From contig QIJB01000055.1 in assembly GCA_003231675.1 (NCBI GenBank), positions 1-11,977 of the forward strand: a stretch of DNA of 11,977 nucleotides, read 5' to 3'. A program made the position numbers and the translations under genes. Every line of letters begins with the position of its first letter. Position 1 is the stretch's first letter. This DNA is from Candidatus Campbelliibacteriota bacterium (GTDB taxonomy: Bacteria > Patescibacteriota > Minisyncoccia > UBA9983). Under the pieces are notes generated by a model. That model made no database searches, was not told the DNA's origin, and saw only the letters and a list, made by a program, of their open reading frames with translations. Positions 5,730 through 11,977 of this stretch are shown here, piece after piece.

Positions 5730-7055
5730 ATGGCTTCAAAAACAAAAAAACAAGCTATTCTCATTCAGTCGCCCAAAGGAATGCATGATATACTGCCGGA
5801 AGATTACGAATTATACCAAAAAGTTTACGAAAAGGCGGAAGAAATATCGGAATATTACGGTTTCTCCCCCATTCAAACGCCACACCTTGAGAGAACCGAG
5901 CTTTTTGGCGCCAGTTTGGGAGAAACATCCGATATCATAGAAAAACAGATGTATACTTTGAGAACGACTGGAGGAAATCATCTCGCCCTGCGTCCGGAAG
6001 GCACGGTGGGCGTAATGAGGGCATATCTTGAGCACGGAATGCACACCCTTCCTCAGCCCGTGATGCTGAGATACAAAGGCTCTTTTTTCAGACACGAAAG
6101 ACCGCAAAAGGGCAGATACAGGGAGTTTCAGCAATTCGGTCTGGAAATCATAAATGAAGAAAAAGCAAGTGCCGAAGCCATAGTCATAAAAATTCTTACC
6201 TTAACTCTTGAGGAGTTGGGCGCGGGTCCGATTATCGTCCGTATAAATTCCCTCGGAGATAAAGATTGCAAGGCGGGATACCGTAAAGACCTGCTCTCCT
6301 ATTACCGCAAAAAAATCAACGGGCTTTGCAAAAGTTGTCAAAAGAGATATAAAACAAATCCGTTGCGTCTGCTTGACTGCAAAGAGGAAGGGTGCGCGGA
6401 AATAAAGAAAGAAGCGCCACAAATGATAAATTACCTCTGTAATCCCTGTAAGCAACATTTCAAAGAAGTTTTGGAATTTTTAGATTCAAGCGGAATCCCC
6501 TATTTCCTTGACACTTATCTTGTCAGGGGGCTTGACTACTATTCAAGAACTGTCTTTGAAATTTTTAAAGACAGTAAGAAAAAGCAGGAGGGGGAAGCGG
6601 AAAATGAGGTGGAAGAAACGCAAATCGCGCTTGGAGGAGGAGGACGATATGATTATTTGGCGAAAATGCTTTCCAGAAAAGATTTTCCGGCAATTGGCGG
6701 AGGTTTGGGCGTGGACAGAGTCGTTCAGCTTTTGAAAGAAAAAGACGCCAAAGCAAAAACAAACAAGACTCCGAAGGTATTTTTTGTCCAGCTTGGATCC
6801 GCCGCCAAACACAAAAGTCTTGATATTATGGAAAAATTTCGCAAGACTCATCTCTCCGTTGCGCAGTCAATGGGCAAAGACAGCCTTAAAGGACAAATGA
6901 AAATCGCGGATAAACTGAATGTTCCATACGCGCTGATTATGGGACAAAAAGAAGTGATGGAAGAATCCATAATAATACATGACATGAATTCAAGAGCCCA
7001 AGAAACCGTTTCAGTGGACAAGGTCGTAGAAATTATCAAACAAAAAATAAAATGA
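5730..7055 (+). CDS. hisS: Histidyl-tRNA synthetase
   Basis: The 441-residue class II synthetase charges tRNA-His with histidine using ATP. Motif 1 lies around residues 45-60. Motif 2 is FRHERPQKGRYREFQQFG (120-137). The His-specific motifs are LVRGLDYYSRTVFEIF (264-279) and GGGGRYDYL (302-310), and motif 3 is AIGGGLGVDRV (321-331). The C-terminal ~90 residues from VFFVQLG form the anticodon-binding domain. Six cysteines in the insertion (C200, C203, C217, C222, C237, C240; CKSC, DCKEEGC, CNPC) could bind zinc, a pattern seen in some bacterial HisRS. It leads an operon with rpsU only 4 bases downstream. Length and motifs are complete. Confidence 0.97.
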   Translation: MASKTKKQAILIQSPKGMHDILPEDYELYQKVYEKAEEISEYYGFSPIQTPHLERTELFGASLGETSDIIEKQMYTLRTTGGNHLALRPEGTVGVMRAYLEHGMHTLPQPVMLRYKGSFFRHERPQKGRYREFQQFGLEIINEEKASAEAIVIKILTLTLEELGAGPIIVRINSLGDKDCKAGYRKDLLSYYRKKINGLCKSCQKRYKTNPLRLLDCKEEGCAEIKKEAPQMINYLCNPCKQHFKEVLEFLDSSGIPYFLDTYLVRGLDYYSRTVFEIFKDSKKKQEGEAENEVEETQIALGGGGRYDYLAKMLSRKDFPAIGGGLGVDRVVQLLKEKDAKAKTNKTPKVFFVQLGSAAKHKSLDIMEKFRKTHLSVAQSMGKDSLKGQMKIADKLNVPYALIMGQKEVMEESIIIHDMNSRAQETVSVDKVVEIIKQKIK

Positions 7056-7059
7056 TAAA

Positions 7060-7275
7060 ATGATAGAAGTTCAAAAAAAAGAGAGAGAGACATCCGCTTC
7101 CCTTCTGAGAAGATTCAGTAGGCGCGTGCAGCAATCCAATATTTTGCGGTATGCCAGAGCGAAACGCTTCAACAAACGAGTGAAATCAAGTTTGCAAACC
7201 AAAATTGACGCACTGAAAAGAGTCAAGAAACAAAGACGAATGCAATACTTGAAAAAAATTGGTAAAATAGACTAA
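7060..7275 (+). CDS. rpsU: 30S ribosomal protein bS21
   Basis: The 71-residue, very basic protein matches the bS21 pattern. It has an N-terminal acidic/polar stretch (MIEVQKKERETSA), the core SLLRRFSRRVQQSNILRYAR, the basic helix RFNKRVKSSLQTK, and a C-terminal Lys/Arg-rich helix (RVKKQRRMQYLKK). bS21 sits at the 30S platform near the mRNA exit and the anti-Shine-Dalgarno helix. The start is 4 bases after the hisS stop and has no ribosome binding site, so it probably depends on coupling. Its TAA stop overlaps the ATG of ybeY (TAATG). Confidence 0.85.
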   Translation: MIEVQKKERETSASLLRRFSRRVQQSNILRYARAKRFNKRVKSSLQTKIDALKRVKKQRRMQYLKKIGKID

Positions 7276-7611
7276 TGGAAAGAAGAAAAAGATGGAAAGA
7301 ATTGAAAGATTTAATTCTTGGGAAAAAATTTGCTGATGAAGAAATTGAATAAAACTTACAGAAAAAAAGGAAGGAGCACTAACGTTCTTTCTTTCTCTTT
7401 GTCCAAAAATGAGGGAGAAATATTCGTAAATATTCCTCTTGCGAGAAAGGAGGCGATAAAAGCCGCGCTACCCGTAAGACAATACACAGACTATCTTTTA
7501 ATCCATTCTCTCCTTCACCTTAAAGGTTTTGAACACGGCGAGGCGATGAAAAAAAGAGAATCGGAATTTATGGAGAAAAAATATGGCAAAAAATATCATA
7601 ACTGGAATTGA
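7275..7611 (+). pseudogene. ybeY: rRNA maturation RNase YbeY, reading frame broken
   Basis: YbeY is a metal-dependent RNase of ribosome maturation and quality control. The natural start, ATG 7275, overlaps the rpsU stop. It reads MERRKRWKELKDLILGKKF then ADEEIE and hits TAA at 7350-7352. The rest of YbeY continues in another frame (open from TTG 7318; first ATG 7336): KLNKTYRKKGRSTNVLSFSL, SKNEGEIFVN, and the metal site IHSLLHLKGFEHGEAM with the three conserved histidines. Restoring one 8-base unit (AAATTGAA, giving a tandem pair at 7341-7348) yields EEIEKLNKTYRKK, which fits the family and gives 114 residues. The strand usually found before FADEE also seems shortened. The ORF from 7336 (91 aa) keeps the catalytic site but lacks the N-terminal part. 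It overlaps ftsA by 29 bases. Confidence 0.75.
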
Positions 7612-8785
7612 CGCGGGAACCTCCACTATTAAGGTGATTGTCGCCGAGCAGAAAAAAAACGGTCAAATTGAGATTTTGGGCACCGGAAAAAAAATTTCTC
7701 ACGGGATAAGAAAAGGTTATGTGGCTAACTATGAAGACGCGGCTGAAACGATAAAAAGCGCGATAGAAAGCGCGGAAAAAATGGCTGATGTTCCGATTAA
7801 GCACGCCTATGTCACGGTCGGAGGAATAATTCTCGGATCAGTAAGGTCAAAAGGATTGGTAATGATTTCCCGAGCGGACGGAGAGGTTGCCGAATATGAT
7901 GTCAAAAGAGTTATATCGCAGGCCGAAGAAAATTTGAACAATGTTTCAAATAGGCGGGTCATAAATGCCTTTCCCATAAATTTCAAAATAGACGGGAATT
8001 TGACATTTGGAAAACCGGTGGGAATGAAAGGAGAAAAACTGGAAGCGGAAGTTCTTTTTATAACTTGCCTCAACCAGCACCTTATGGATCTTATACGGGC
8101 GGTTGAATCATCCGGCGTGGCGGTGGATGATGTCGTCGCCTCCCCTTTGGCGGCAAGTTTCGTCGCTCTTAATAAACACCAAAAAGAAGTTGGTTGTGTT
8201 CTCGCCAATATAGGCGCCGGGACTGTTTCCATAATGGTTTTTGAGGAAGGAAAACCAATCTCATTGGAAGTTTTTCCCATAGGATCCACTCATATTACCA
8301 ATGATATCGCCCTCGGACTGCAAATCACACTAGAAGAAGCGGAAAAAATTAAGATAGGATACGGTTCAAAATCCAATCATTCCAAGCGAAGATTGTCAGA
8401 CATTATAGAAGCCCGGCTGAAAGATATTTTTGAACTGATTGAATCCCATCTGAAAAAAATCAACCGAAACGGACTGCTCCCGGCCGGTATAATTCTTACC
8501 GGAGGTGGCTCAAGTCTGCTAACCTTGTATGAGATAGCCAAAGCCTCATTACATCTCCCCGCCACTGTCGGTTCCCCGGAGCACATCAAGGACAAAATAG
8601 TTTTCAGAAAACAGACGAGAGAAAATATACTCAGTAACCCAGAGTGGTCCGTAGCACTCGGTCTTTGTGTGATGAAATTCAAGGAGGAAAAAAAGGAGGG
8701 CGCCTATGGAATAAACTTGCAAGGAAAATTTATTTTACAGACCGCCAAATCGGTAAAAAAATGGTTTGGACAATTCCTACCTTAA
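7583..8785 (+). CDS. ftsA: Cell division protein FtsA
   Basis: The 400-residue actin-like ATPase anchors FtsZ filaments to the membrane and recruits the divisome. Seen in order: phosphate-1 loop GIDAGTSTIKVIV (8-20), an FtsA-specific SHS2 (1C) subdomain at about 85-165, phosphate-2 ANIGAGTVSIMVF (208-220), the adenosine motif IILTGGGSSL (303-312), and a C-terminal amphipathic helix at about 384-398 (ILQTAKSVKKWFGQF) that fits the membrane-targeting sequence. The start has a GGAG seven bases upstream and lies inside the end of ybeY. ftsZ follows with its own promoter 51 bases after the stop. Confidence 0.95.
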   Translation: MAKNIITGIDAGTSTIKVIVAEQKKNGQIEILGTGKKISHGIRKGYVANYEDAAETIKSAIESAEKMADVPIKHAYVTVGGIILGSVRSKGLVMISRADGEVAEYDVKRVISQAEENLNNVSNRRVINAFPINFKIDGNLTFGKPVGMKGEKLEAEVLFITCLNQHLMDLIRAVESSGVAVDDVVASPLAASFVALNKHQKEVGCVLANIGAGTVSIMVFEEGKPISLEVFPIGSTHITNDIALGLQITLEEAEKIKIGYGSKSNHSKRRLSDIIEARLKDIFELIESHLKKINRNGLLPAGIILTGGGSSLLTLYEIAKASLHLPATVGSPEHIKDKIVFRKQTRENILSNPEWSVALGLCVMKFKEEKKEGAYGINLQGKFILQTAKSVKKWFGQFLP

Positions 8786-8798
8786 AGAAAAATAAAAC

Positions 8799-8827
8799 TT
8801 GACCAAGGACAGACGTAATGATAAACT
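8799..8827 (+). promoter_or_regulatory. Promoter of ftsZ, near-leaderless
   Basis: TTGACC (8799-8804), a 17-base spacer and TAAACT (8822-8827). ATG 8837 follows after 9 bases with no Shine-Dalgarno sequence between. It would let ftsZ be expressed apart from the upstream hisS-ftsA operon. Confidence 0.6.
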
Positions 8828-8836
8828 TTAAACAAT

Positions 8837-9952
8837 ATGTCATCAAAAATAAATCCAAAAATAGAAACATTTGCCAGAATTAAAATGATAGGTATAGGAA
8901 ATTCGGGCACGAATTCCGTTAACTATATGGTTCAGGCAAAACTGAAGGGAGTTGAATTCGTCAGTATTGACACGGACGCCCAAAAGCTCCATCACAGCAA
9001 GGCGGAGAAAAAAATCCACATTGGAAAAAATCTTACGCGAGGGCTTGGAGGAGGAATGGATCCTGAGATAGGCAAACAGGCGGCCGAAGAAACAAAAGAG
9101 GCCATACAGGAAACAATAAAAGGATCCGATATGATTTTCATAACCTGCGGATTTGGTGGAGCAACTGGGACTGGAGCGGCTCCCGTTGTCGCCAAGATAG
9201 CCAAGGAACAAGGAGTTCTTTCAATAGCCGTGGTTACACGCCCGTTTTCTTTTGAAGGAGCGCAAAGGGCGCGAATTGCCGAAAACGGTTTGGCGAATCT
9301 GAAAGAAATGGTTGACGCGATGATTGTCATTCCGAATGATCGCATCTTTAACATAATCCAAAAAGACACAAGTCTTCTTGAGGCTTTTGGAATGTGCGAT
9401 GAAGTTCTCAAGAACGCCGTGCAGGGAATATCGGACCTTATCACGATACCCGGAATAATAAACGTTGATTTCGCGGATGTAAAATCAATTATGAAGAACG
9501 CCGGCTCGGCCTTGATGGGGGTGGGAACGGCCGAAGGAGAAAAACGCGCTGAGGAGGCGGCTAAAACGGCAATCAACTCCCCCCTTCTTGATTTGTCCAT
9601 TGACGGAGCCACGGGGGTGCTTTTCGCCATATCGGGAGGAGAAAATATGACAATGTCGGAGATACAAGAGGCGGCGGATATTATCACGGATTCAATTGAC
9701 AATGAAGCCAGAGTTATTTTCGGAGCCATTCACGACAATCTTCTCAAAAAAAACGAAATAAAAGTAACGGTTATAGCCTCAGGTTTTCCGGAAGGAAAAA
9801 ACGGAAGGAAAAATCAAATGTTTCCTTCCCCTCTTCCAAAAGACGAGAAAATGGAGATGGATGGATCTAATGGAAAAATAAAAGAGGATGATAGCGAAGA
9901 CGAAAACCAATGGGACTCAGTTCCGGCTTTCTTAAGGAGAAAGAAAAACTGA
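8837..9952 (+). CDS. ftsZ: Cell division protein FtsZ
   Basis: The 371-residue tubulin homologue polymerises with GTP into the division ring. Features seen: N-terminal nucleotide loop MIGIGNSGTNSVN (17-29), the tubulin signature FGGATGTGAAPVVA (106-119), the PFSFEGAQR region (136-144), the catalytic T7 loop NVDFADVKSIM (209-219, with D211 and D214), and a short acidic linker. The C-terminal peptide SVPAFLRRKKN (361-371) docks on FtsA. Two signatures differ from the textbook form: GGATGTG instead of GGGTGTG, and GIGNSG instead of GxGGxG. It follows ftsA directly, the classic division-cluster order, and precedes the DsbA-like gene by 10 bases. Confidence 0.96.
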   Translation: MSSKINPKIETFARIKMIGIGNSGTNSVNYMVQAKLKGVEFVSIDTDAQKLHHSKAEKKIHIGKNLTRGLGGGMDPEIGKQAAEETKEAIQETIKGSDMIFITCGFGGATGTGAAPVVAKIAKEQGVLSIAVVTRPFSFEGAQRARIAENGLANLKEMVDAMIVIPNDRIFNIIQKDTSLLEAFGMCDEVLKNAVQGISDLITIPGIINVDFADVKSIMKNAGSALMGVGTAEGEKRAEEAAKTAINSPLLDLSIDGATGVLFAISGGENMTMSEIQEAADIITDSIDNEARVIFGAIHDNLLKKNEIKVTVIASGFPEGKNGRKNQMFPSPLPKDEKMEMDGSNGKIKEDDSEDENQWDSVPAFLRRKKN

Positions 9953-9962
9953 GTATGAGACT

Positions 9963-10739
9963 GTGAAAAACAATCTTTCCATACCAATAGCAATTGCCTT
10001 CGCCGGGGTTATAATAGCCGGAGTGTTTTTTTACGGCGGAAGAAATGACCCGCAATCTCCGAAAGTTGATTCTCATAACCGGAAAACCAATCAGATTCAA
10101 GCCGGCTCTTCCCCTATTACAAAAGATGATCATATCTTAGGCAATCCTGACGCAAATCTGACAATGATTGAATTTTCTGACACTGAGTGTCCTTATTGTA
10201 AAAAGTTCCACGAAACAATGAAAAAAGTAATGGAGAGATATGGAAAAGACGGAAGAGTGAACTGGGTTTACCGTCATTTTCCCATTGACTCTCTTCACTC
10301 CAAATCAAGAAAGGAAGCCGAGGCGACGGAGTGCGCCGCCGAAATGGGCGGAAATGACAAATTTTGGGAATACACGAACAGGATTTATGAAATTACCCCT
10401 TCAAATAACGGATTAGACCCGAAAGAATTGCCAGTCATAGCGGAATATGTGGGACTTGATAAAACTGCATTTGAAAAATGCCTCTCAAGCGGTAAATACG
10501 CGAAAGTGGTGGAGAAAGACTATCAAGACGGGATTAAATCGGGCGTAGGAGGGACTCCTTACACCACAATTATCGCCAAAAACGGCAAAAGTATAGTCAT
10601 AAACGGAGTTTTCCCTTACATTGAATCGACTCCGGGGATTTTCTACAGTCCGAATTTTAAACAGCAAAAAGACCTCTGCTCGGAAAAAACAAAACTGTGC
10701 GGAGTTGAAATAGCGATTGAGAAACTTTTAAAACCCTAA
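9963..10739 (+). CDS. DsbA-like thiol-disulfide oxidoreductase, membrane-anchored
   Basis: The 258-residue protein has an N-terminal membrane anchor or signal at about 6-24 (SIPIAIAFAGVIIAGVFFYGG), then a thioredoxin-fold domain of the DSBA/Thioredoxin_4 type. The active site is FSDTECPYCKKFH with C76-P-Y-C79, a helical insertion follows (TECAAEMGGNDKFWEYTNRIYE), and the cis-proline loop is GVGGTPYTTI (P199). It probably makes or isomerises disulfides in exported proteins outside the membrane. Extra cysteines C124 and C173, and C239 with C246 in a C-terminal extension, may pair. The start is GTG 10 bases after ftsZ, so it is probably in the ftsZ transcript. It converges on the trxB-like gene with only 3 bases between the stops. 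The oxidase or reductase partner is not visible. Confidence 0.88.
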   Translation: MKNNLSIPIAIAFAGVIIAGVFFYGGRNDPQSPKVDSHNRKTNQIQAGSSPITKDDHILGNPDANLTMIEFSDTECPYCKKFHETMKKVMERYGKDGRVNWVYRHFPIDSLHSKSRKEAEATECAAEMGGNDKFWEYTNRIYEITPSNNGLDPKELPVIAEYVGLDKTAFEKCLSSGKYAKVVEKDYQDGIKSGVGGTPYTTIIAKNGKSIVINGVFPYIESTPGIFYSPNFKQQKDLCSEKTKLCGVEIAIEKLLKP

Positions 10740-10742
10740 AAA

Positions 10743-11699
10743 TCACTTTTTCATCAAGTATTCATAGGCGGAGAGGGCGGATTTGGCTCCTTCGCCGGAG
10801 GCGATTATGCATTGTTTAAACTTAGTATCCGAGGCATCCCCGGCCGCAAAAACACCCTTAATGGAAGTTTCGGTCGTTCTGTAATCAATAATCACTTCTC
10901 CGTGGTCGTTCAATTTTACGAAGCTATTTCCTCCAGAGGAGGATTCGCCTTTGGCGGATAAGAACCCCGTTGCCGGAACCCAGCCGACATTCACGAAGAC
11001 TCCCCCGACCGGCAATTCCTTTTCTTCCCCGCTTTTTTTATCCTTAAAAATGATTTTTTGGACAAATTTGTCTCCCTTTATTTCCAGAACTTGCGCCTCA
11101 ACAATAAACTCAACCTTGCCGGTCTTTTTCAATTTTTCTTGAGTGGATTCATCCCCGATTATCTTGGAGTTGTATTCCAAGATATAGATTTTGTTGGCGT
11201 ACTTCACAAGATCGGTTGCCGCTTCAAGTCCGGAATTTCCTCCTCCTACGATTGCCACATCTTTGCCTCCATACAAAGGAGCGTCGCAAATTGAACAAAA
11301 ACTCACGCCCTTGTTCTCAAATTCTCTTTCTCCCGGAACACCTAGGCGCCTCGGATTTTTCCCGGTGGCGAGAATGACTGATTTAGCCTCAACAAATTCA
11401 CCATTTTTTATTTTTATTAAAAAGTTTCCATCCCCATTCGCTTGTCTTTCAATTGATTCCACTTCAACTCCTTCGTTGATTTCAACATCATATTTTTCAA
11501 CCTGAGCGCGCATTTTGGAAATCAAATCTTTTCCTGAAATTTGGTCAAACCCAGGAAAATTCTCAATTGTGTCCGTAAGGAGCGACTGCCCGCCGATTTG
11601 CTTTGCAAGAATGACCGTTTTCATTTTTTTTCTACCCGCATAAATTCCAGCGGTTAATCCTGCCGAGGCTCCTCCGATTATTGCCATGTCGTAAATCAT
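10743..11699 (-). CDS. trxB: Thioredoxin reductase-like flavoprotein (TrxB/AhpF type)
   Basis: The 318-residue FAD enzyme would pass electrons from a nicotinamide cofactor to a thiol partner in the cytoplasm. Features: FAD loop AIIGGASAGLTAGIYAG (6-22), ATGKNPRRLGVPGE (111-124), the redox pair FCSICDAP (C135, C138), the nucleotide loop IVGGGNSGLEAATDL (150-164), and the second FAD site VFAAGDASD. The HRR motif that binds the NADPH phosphate in TrxB is absent. The same place reads ILEYNSKIIGDESTQEKL, close to the AhpF C-terminal part, which suggests NADH use. The loop GGASAG has Ala where GxGxxG has its second Gly. It converges on the DsbA-like gene, but the two act on opposite sides of the membrane. 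No thioredoxin gene lies nearby. Confidence 0.9.
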   Translation of the reverse strand: MIYDMAIIGGASAGLTAGIYAGRKKMKTVILAKQIGGQSLLTDTIENFPGFDQISGKDLISKMRAQVEKYDVEINEGVEVESIERQANGDGNFLIKIKNGEFVEAKSVILATGKNPRRLGVPGEREFENKGVSFCSICDAPLYGGKDVAIVGGGNSGLEAATDLVKYANKIYILEYNSKIIGDESTQEKLKKTGKVEFIVEAQVLEIKGDKFVQKIIFKDKKSGEEKELPVGGVFVNVGWVPATGFLSAKGESSSGGNSFVKLNDHGEVIIDYRTTETSIKGVFAAGDASDTKFKQCIIASGEGAKSALSAYEYLMKK

Positions 11700-11776
11700 T
11701 TTTTTATTCGCGAATTTGCCCGCCGGAGCGATATTGGCGCACCGGAGGACAAATCCGTTTAGAAATTAAATCCATT

Positions 11777-11842
11777 AAAAAATTTATGGTTCACCTTTCG
11801 CGACCGGAAATTCGCAGTGAGCATTTACTCCAATGAACCATA
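11777..11842 (-). ncRNA. Candidate structured small RNA or trxB leader attenuator
   Basis: On the minus strand a 9-bp perfect stem TATGGTTCA (11842-11834) / TGAACCATA (11793-11785) closes a 40-base inner region with further pairing (GCGA with TCGC). TTTTTT follows two bases after the stem (11782-11777). An extended -10 (TGGTAAAAT, 11857-11849) stands so that transcription would start at the first base of the stem. The result would be a ~66-nt RNA with a terminator-like end, 77 bases upstream of trxB. It matches no RNA family I recognise. Confidence 0.4.
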
Positions 11843-11848
11843 CCTCTT

Positions 11849-11876
11849 ATTTTACCATATCGTCTTTGATTGAGAA
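11849..11876 (-). promoter_or_regulatory. Promoter toward the hairpin element and trxB
   Basis: On the minus strand TTCTCA (11876-11871), a 16-base spacer and TAAAAT (11854-11849), with TGG directly before it making an extended -10. It is the best minus-strand promoter in the gap; none is visible right before trxB. Confidence 0.4.
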
Positions 11877-11905
11877 ACCTTTCCAAACCTAAGTTCAAGA
11901 AATAA

Positions 11906-11936
11906 TTGCAACACTTTGGTCGAAATAAAGTAAAAT
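11906..11936 (+). promoter_or_regulatory. Promoter of right-edge gene with an inverted repeat around the -10 box
   Basis: TTGCAA (11906-11911), a 19-base spacer and TAAAAT (11931-11936), 9 bases before ATG 11946. The long spacer weakens the call. The inverted repeat ACACTTTG (11911-11918) / CAAAGTGT (11937-11944) encloses the -10 box and ends just before the start codon, as an operator would. Confidence 0.4.
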
Positions 11937-11945
11937 CAAAGTGTT

Positions 11946-11977
11946 ATGGCAAAATCACAAAAAGGCGCTGAAAGGCG
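11946..11977 (+). CDS. Start of a gene running off the right edge
   Basis: ATG 11946 opens a frame reading MAKSQKGAER to the window end. Ten residues are too few to name a family. The basic, alanine-containing start is typical of a cytoplasmic or nucleic-acid-binding protein, but that is a guess. The promoter placed just upstream supports it as a real start. Confidence 0.45.
   Translation, partial: MAKSQKGAER

Noticed and set aside
8992..9729. Long open frame (245 codons) antisense to ftsZ
   Set aside because: It lies wholly over ftsZ, has no recognisable motif and a serine/proline-rich composition typical of a codon-bias shadow.
1..11977. CRISPR arrays, tRNA/rRNA genes, insertion sequences, prophage genes
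   Set aside because: No regularly spaced repeats, cloverleaf or rRNA-like stretches, transposase motifs or phage structural motifs were seen on either strand.

Overview
The window looks like a chromosomal segment of a Candidate Phyla Radiation (Patescibacteria, probably Parcubacteria-type) bacterium. This is inferred from AT-rich DNA, short versions of housekeeping proteins (a four-domain S1 protein, a 151-residue LepB, a very short YbeY), tightly packed genes, GTG starts, and Shine-Dalgarno-poor starts with a -10 box almost touching the start codon. No rRNA, tRNA, insertion sequence, phage gene or CRISPR array was recognised.

Left part (1-2802, minus strand): a run of accessory genes. In transcription order these are an MBL-fold hydrolase, a small one-helix membrane protein, a winged-helix protein fused to a multi-helix membrane domain, a membrane-anchored hypothetical protein, a stand-alone PD-(D/E)XK (HsdR N-terminal-like) nuclease, and a membrane protein cut by the left edge. 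Several neighbours overlap or nearly touch (a TAATG stop/start, gaps of 1-15 bases).

Middle (2943-5671): a bS1-like protein (+) converges on peptidyl-tRNA hydrolase (-), whose frame is broken twice. A small Tudor/SH3-like gene with hairpins in its leader and coding region follows and ends at a strong terminator. Signal peptidase I (lepB) comes next.

Right part (5730-11977): hisS, rpsU, ybeY and ftsA form a tight operon, then ftsZ with its own promoter, then a DsbA-like thiol oxidoreductase. A convergent AhpF/TrxB-like flavoprotein follows. The end is a divergent regulatory region and the first codons of a plus-strand gene.

Functionally this is a translation and cell-division neighbourhood (S1, Pth, HisRS, bS21, YbeY, FtsA, FtsZ) with envelope and redox genes (LepB, DsbA-like, TrxB-like). 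The most notable observations are: (1) a repeated near-leaderless promoter layout at about seven genes; (2) pth and ybeY broken by indels that look like slippage at short tandem repeats (a perfect 7-bp duplication, an inferred loss of one 8-bp unit, an inferred 2-bp loss); (3) a candidate ~66-nt structured RNA or attenuator upstream of trxB; (4) a membrane-anchored winged-helix regulator. All function calls come from reading motifs by eye; no database search was run.
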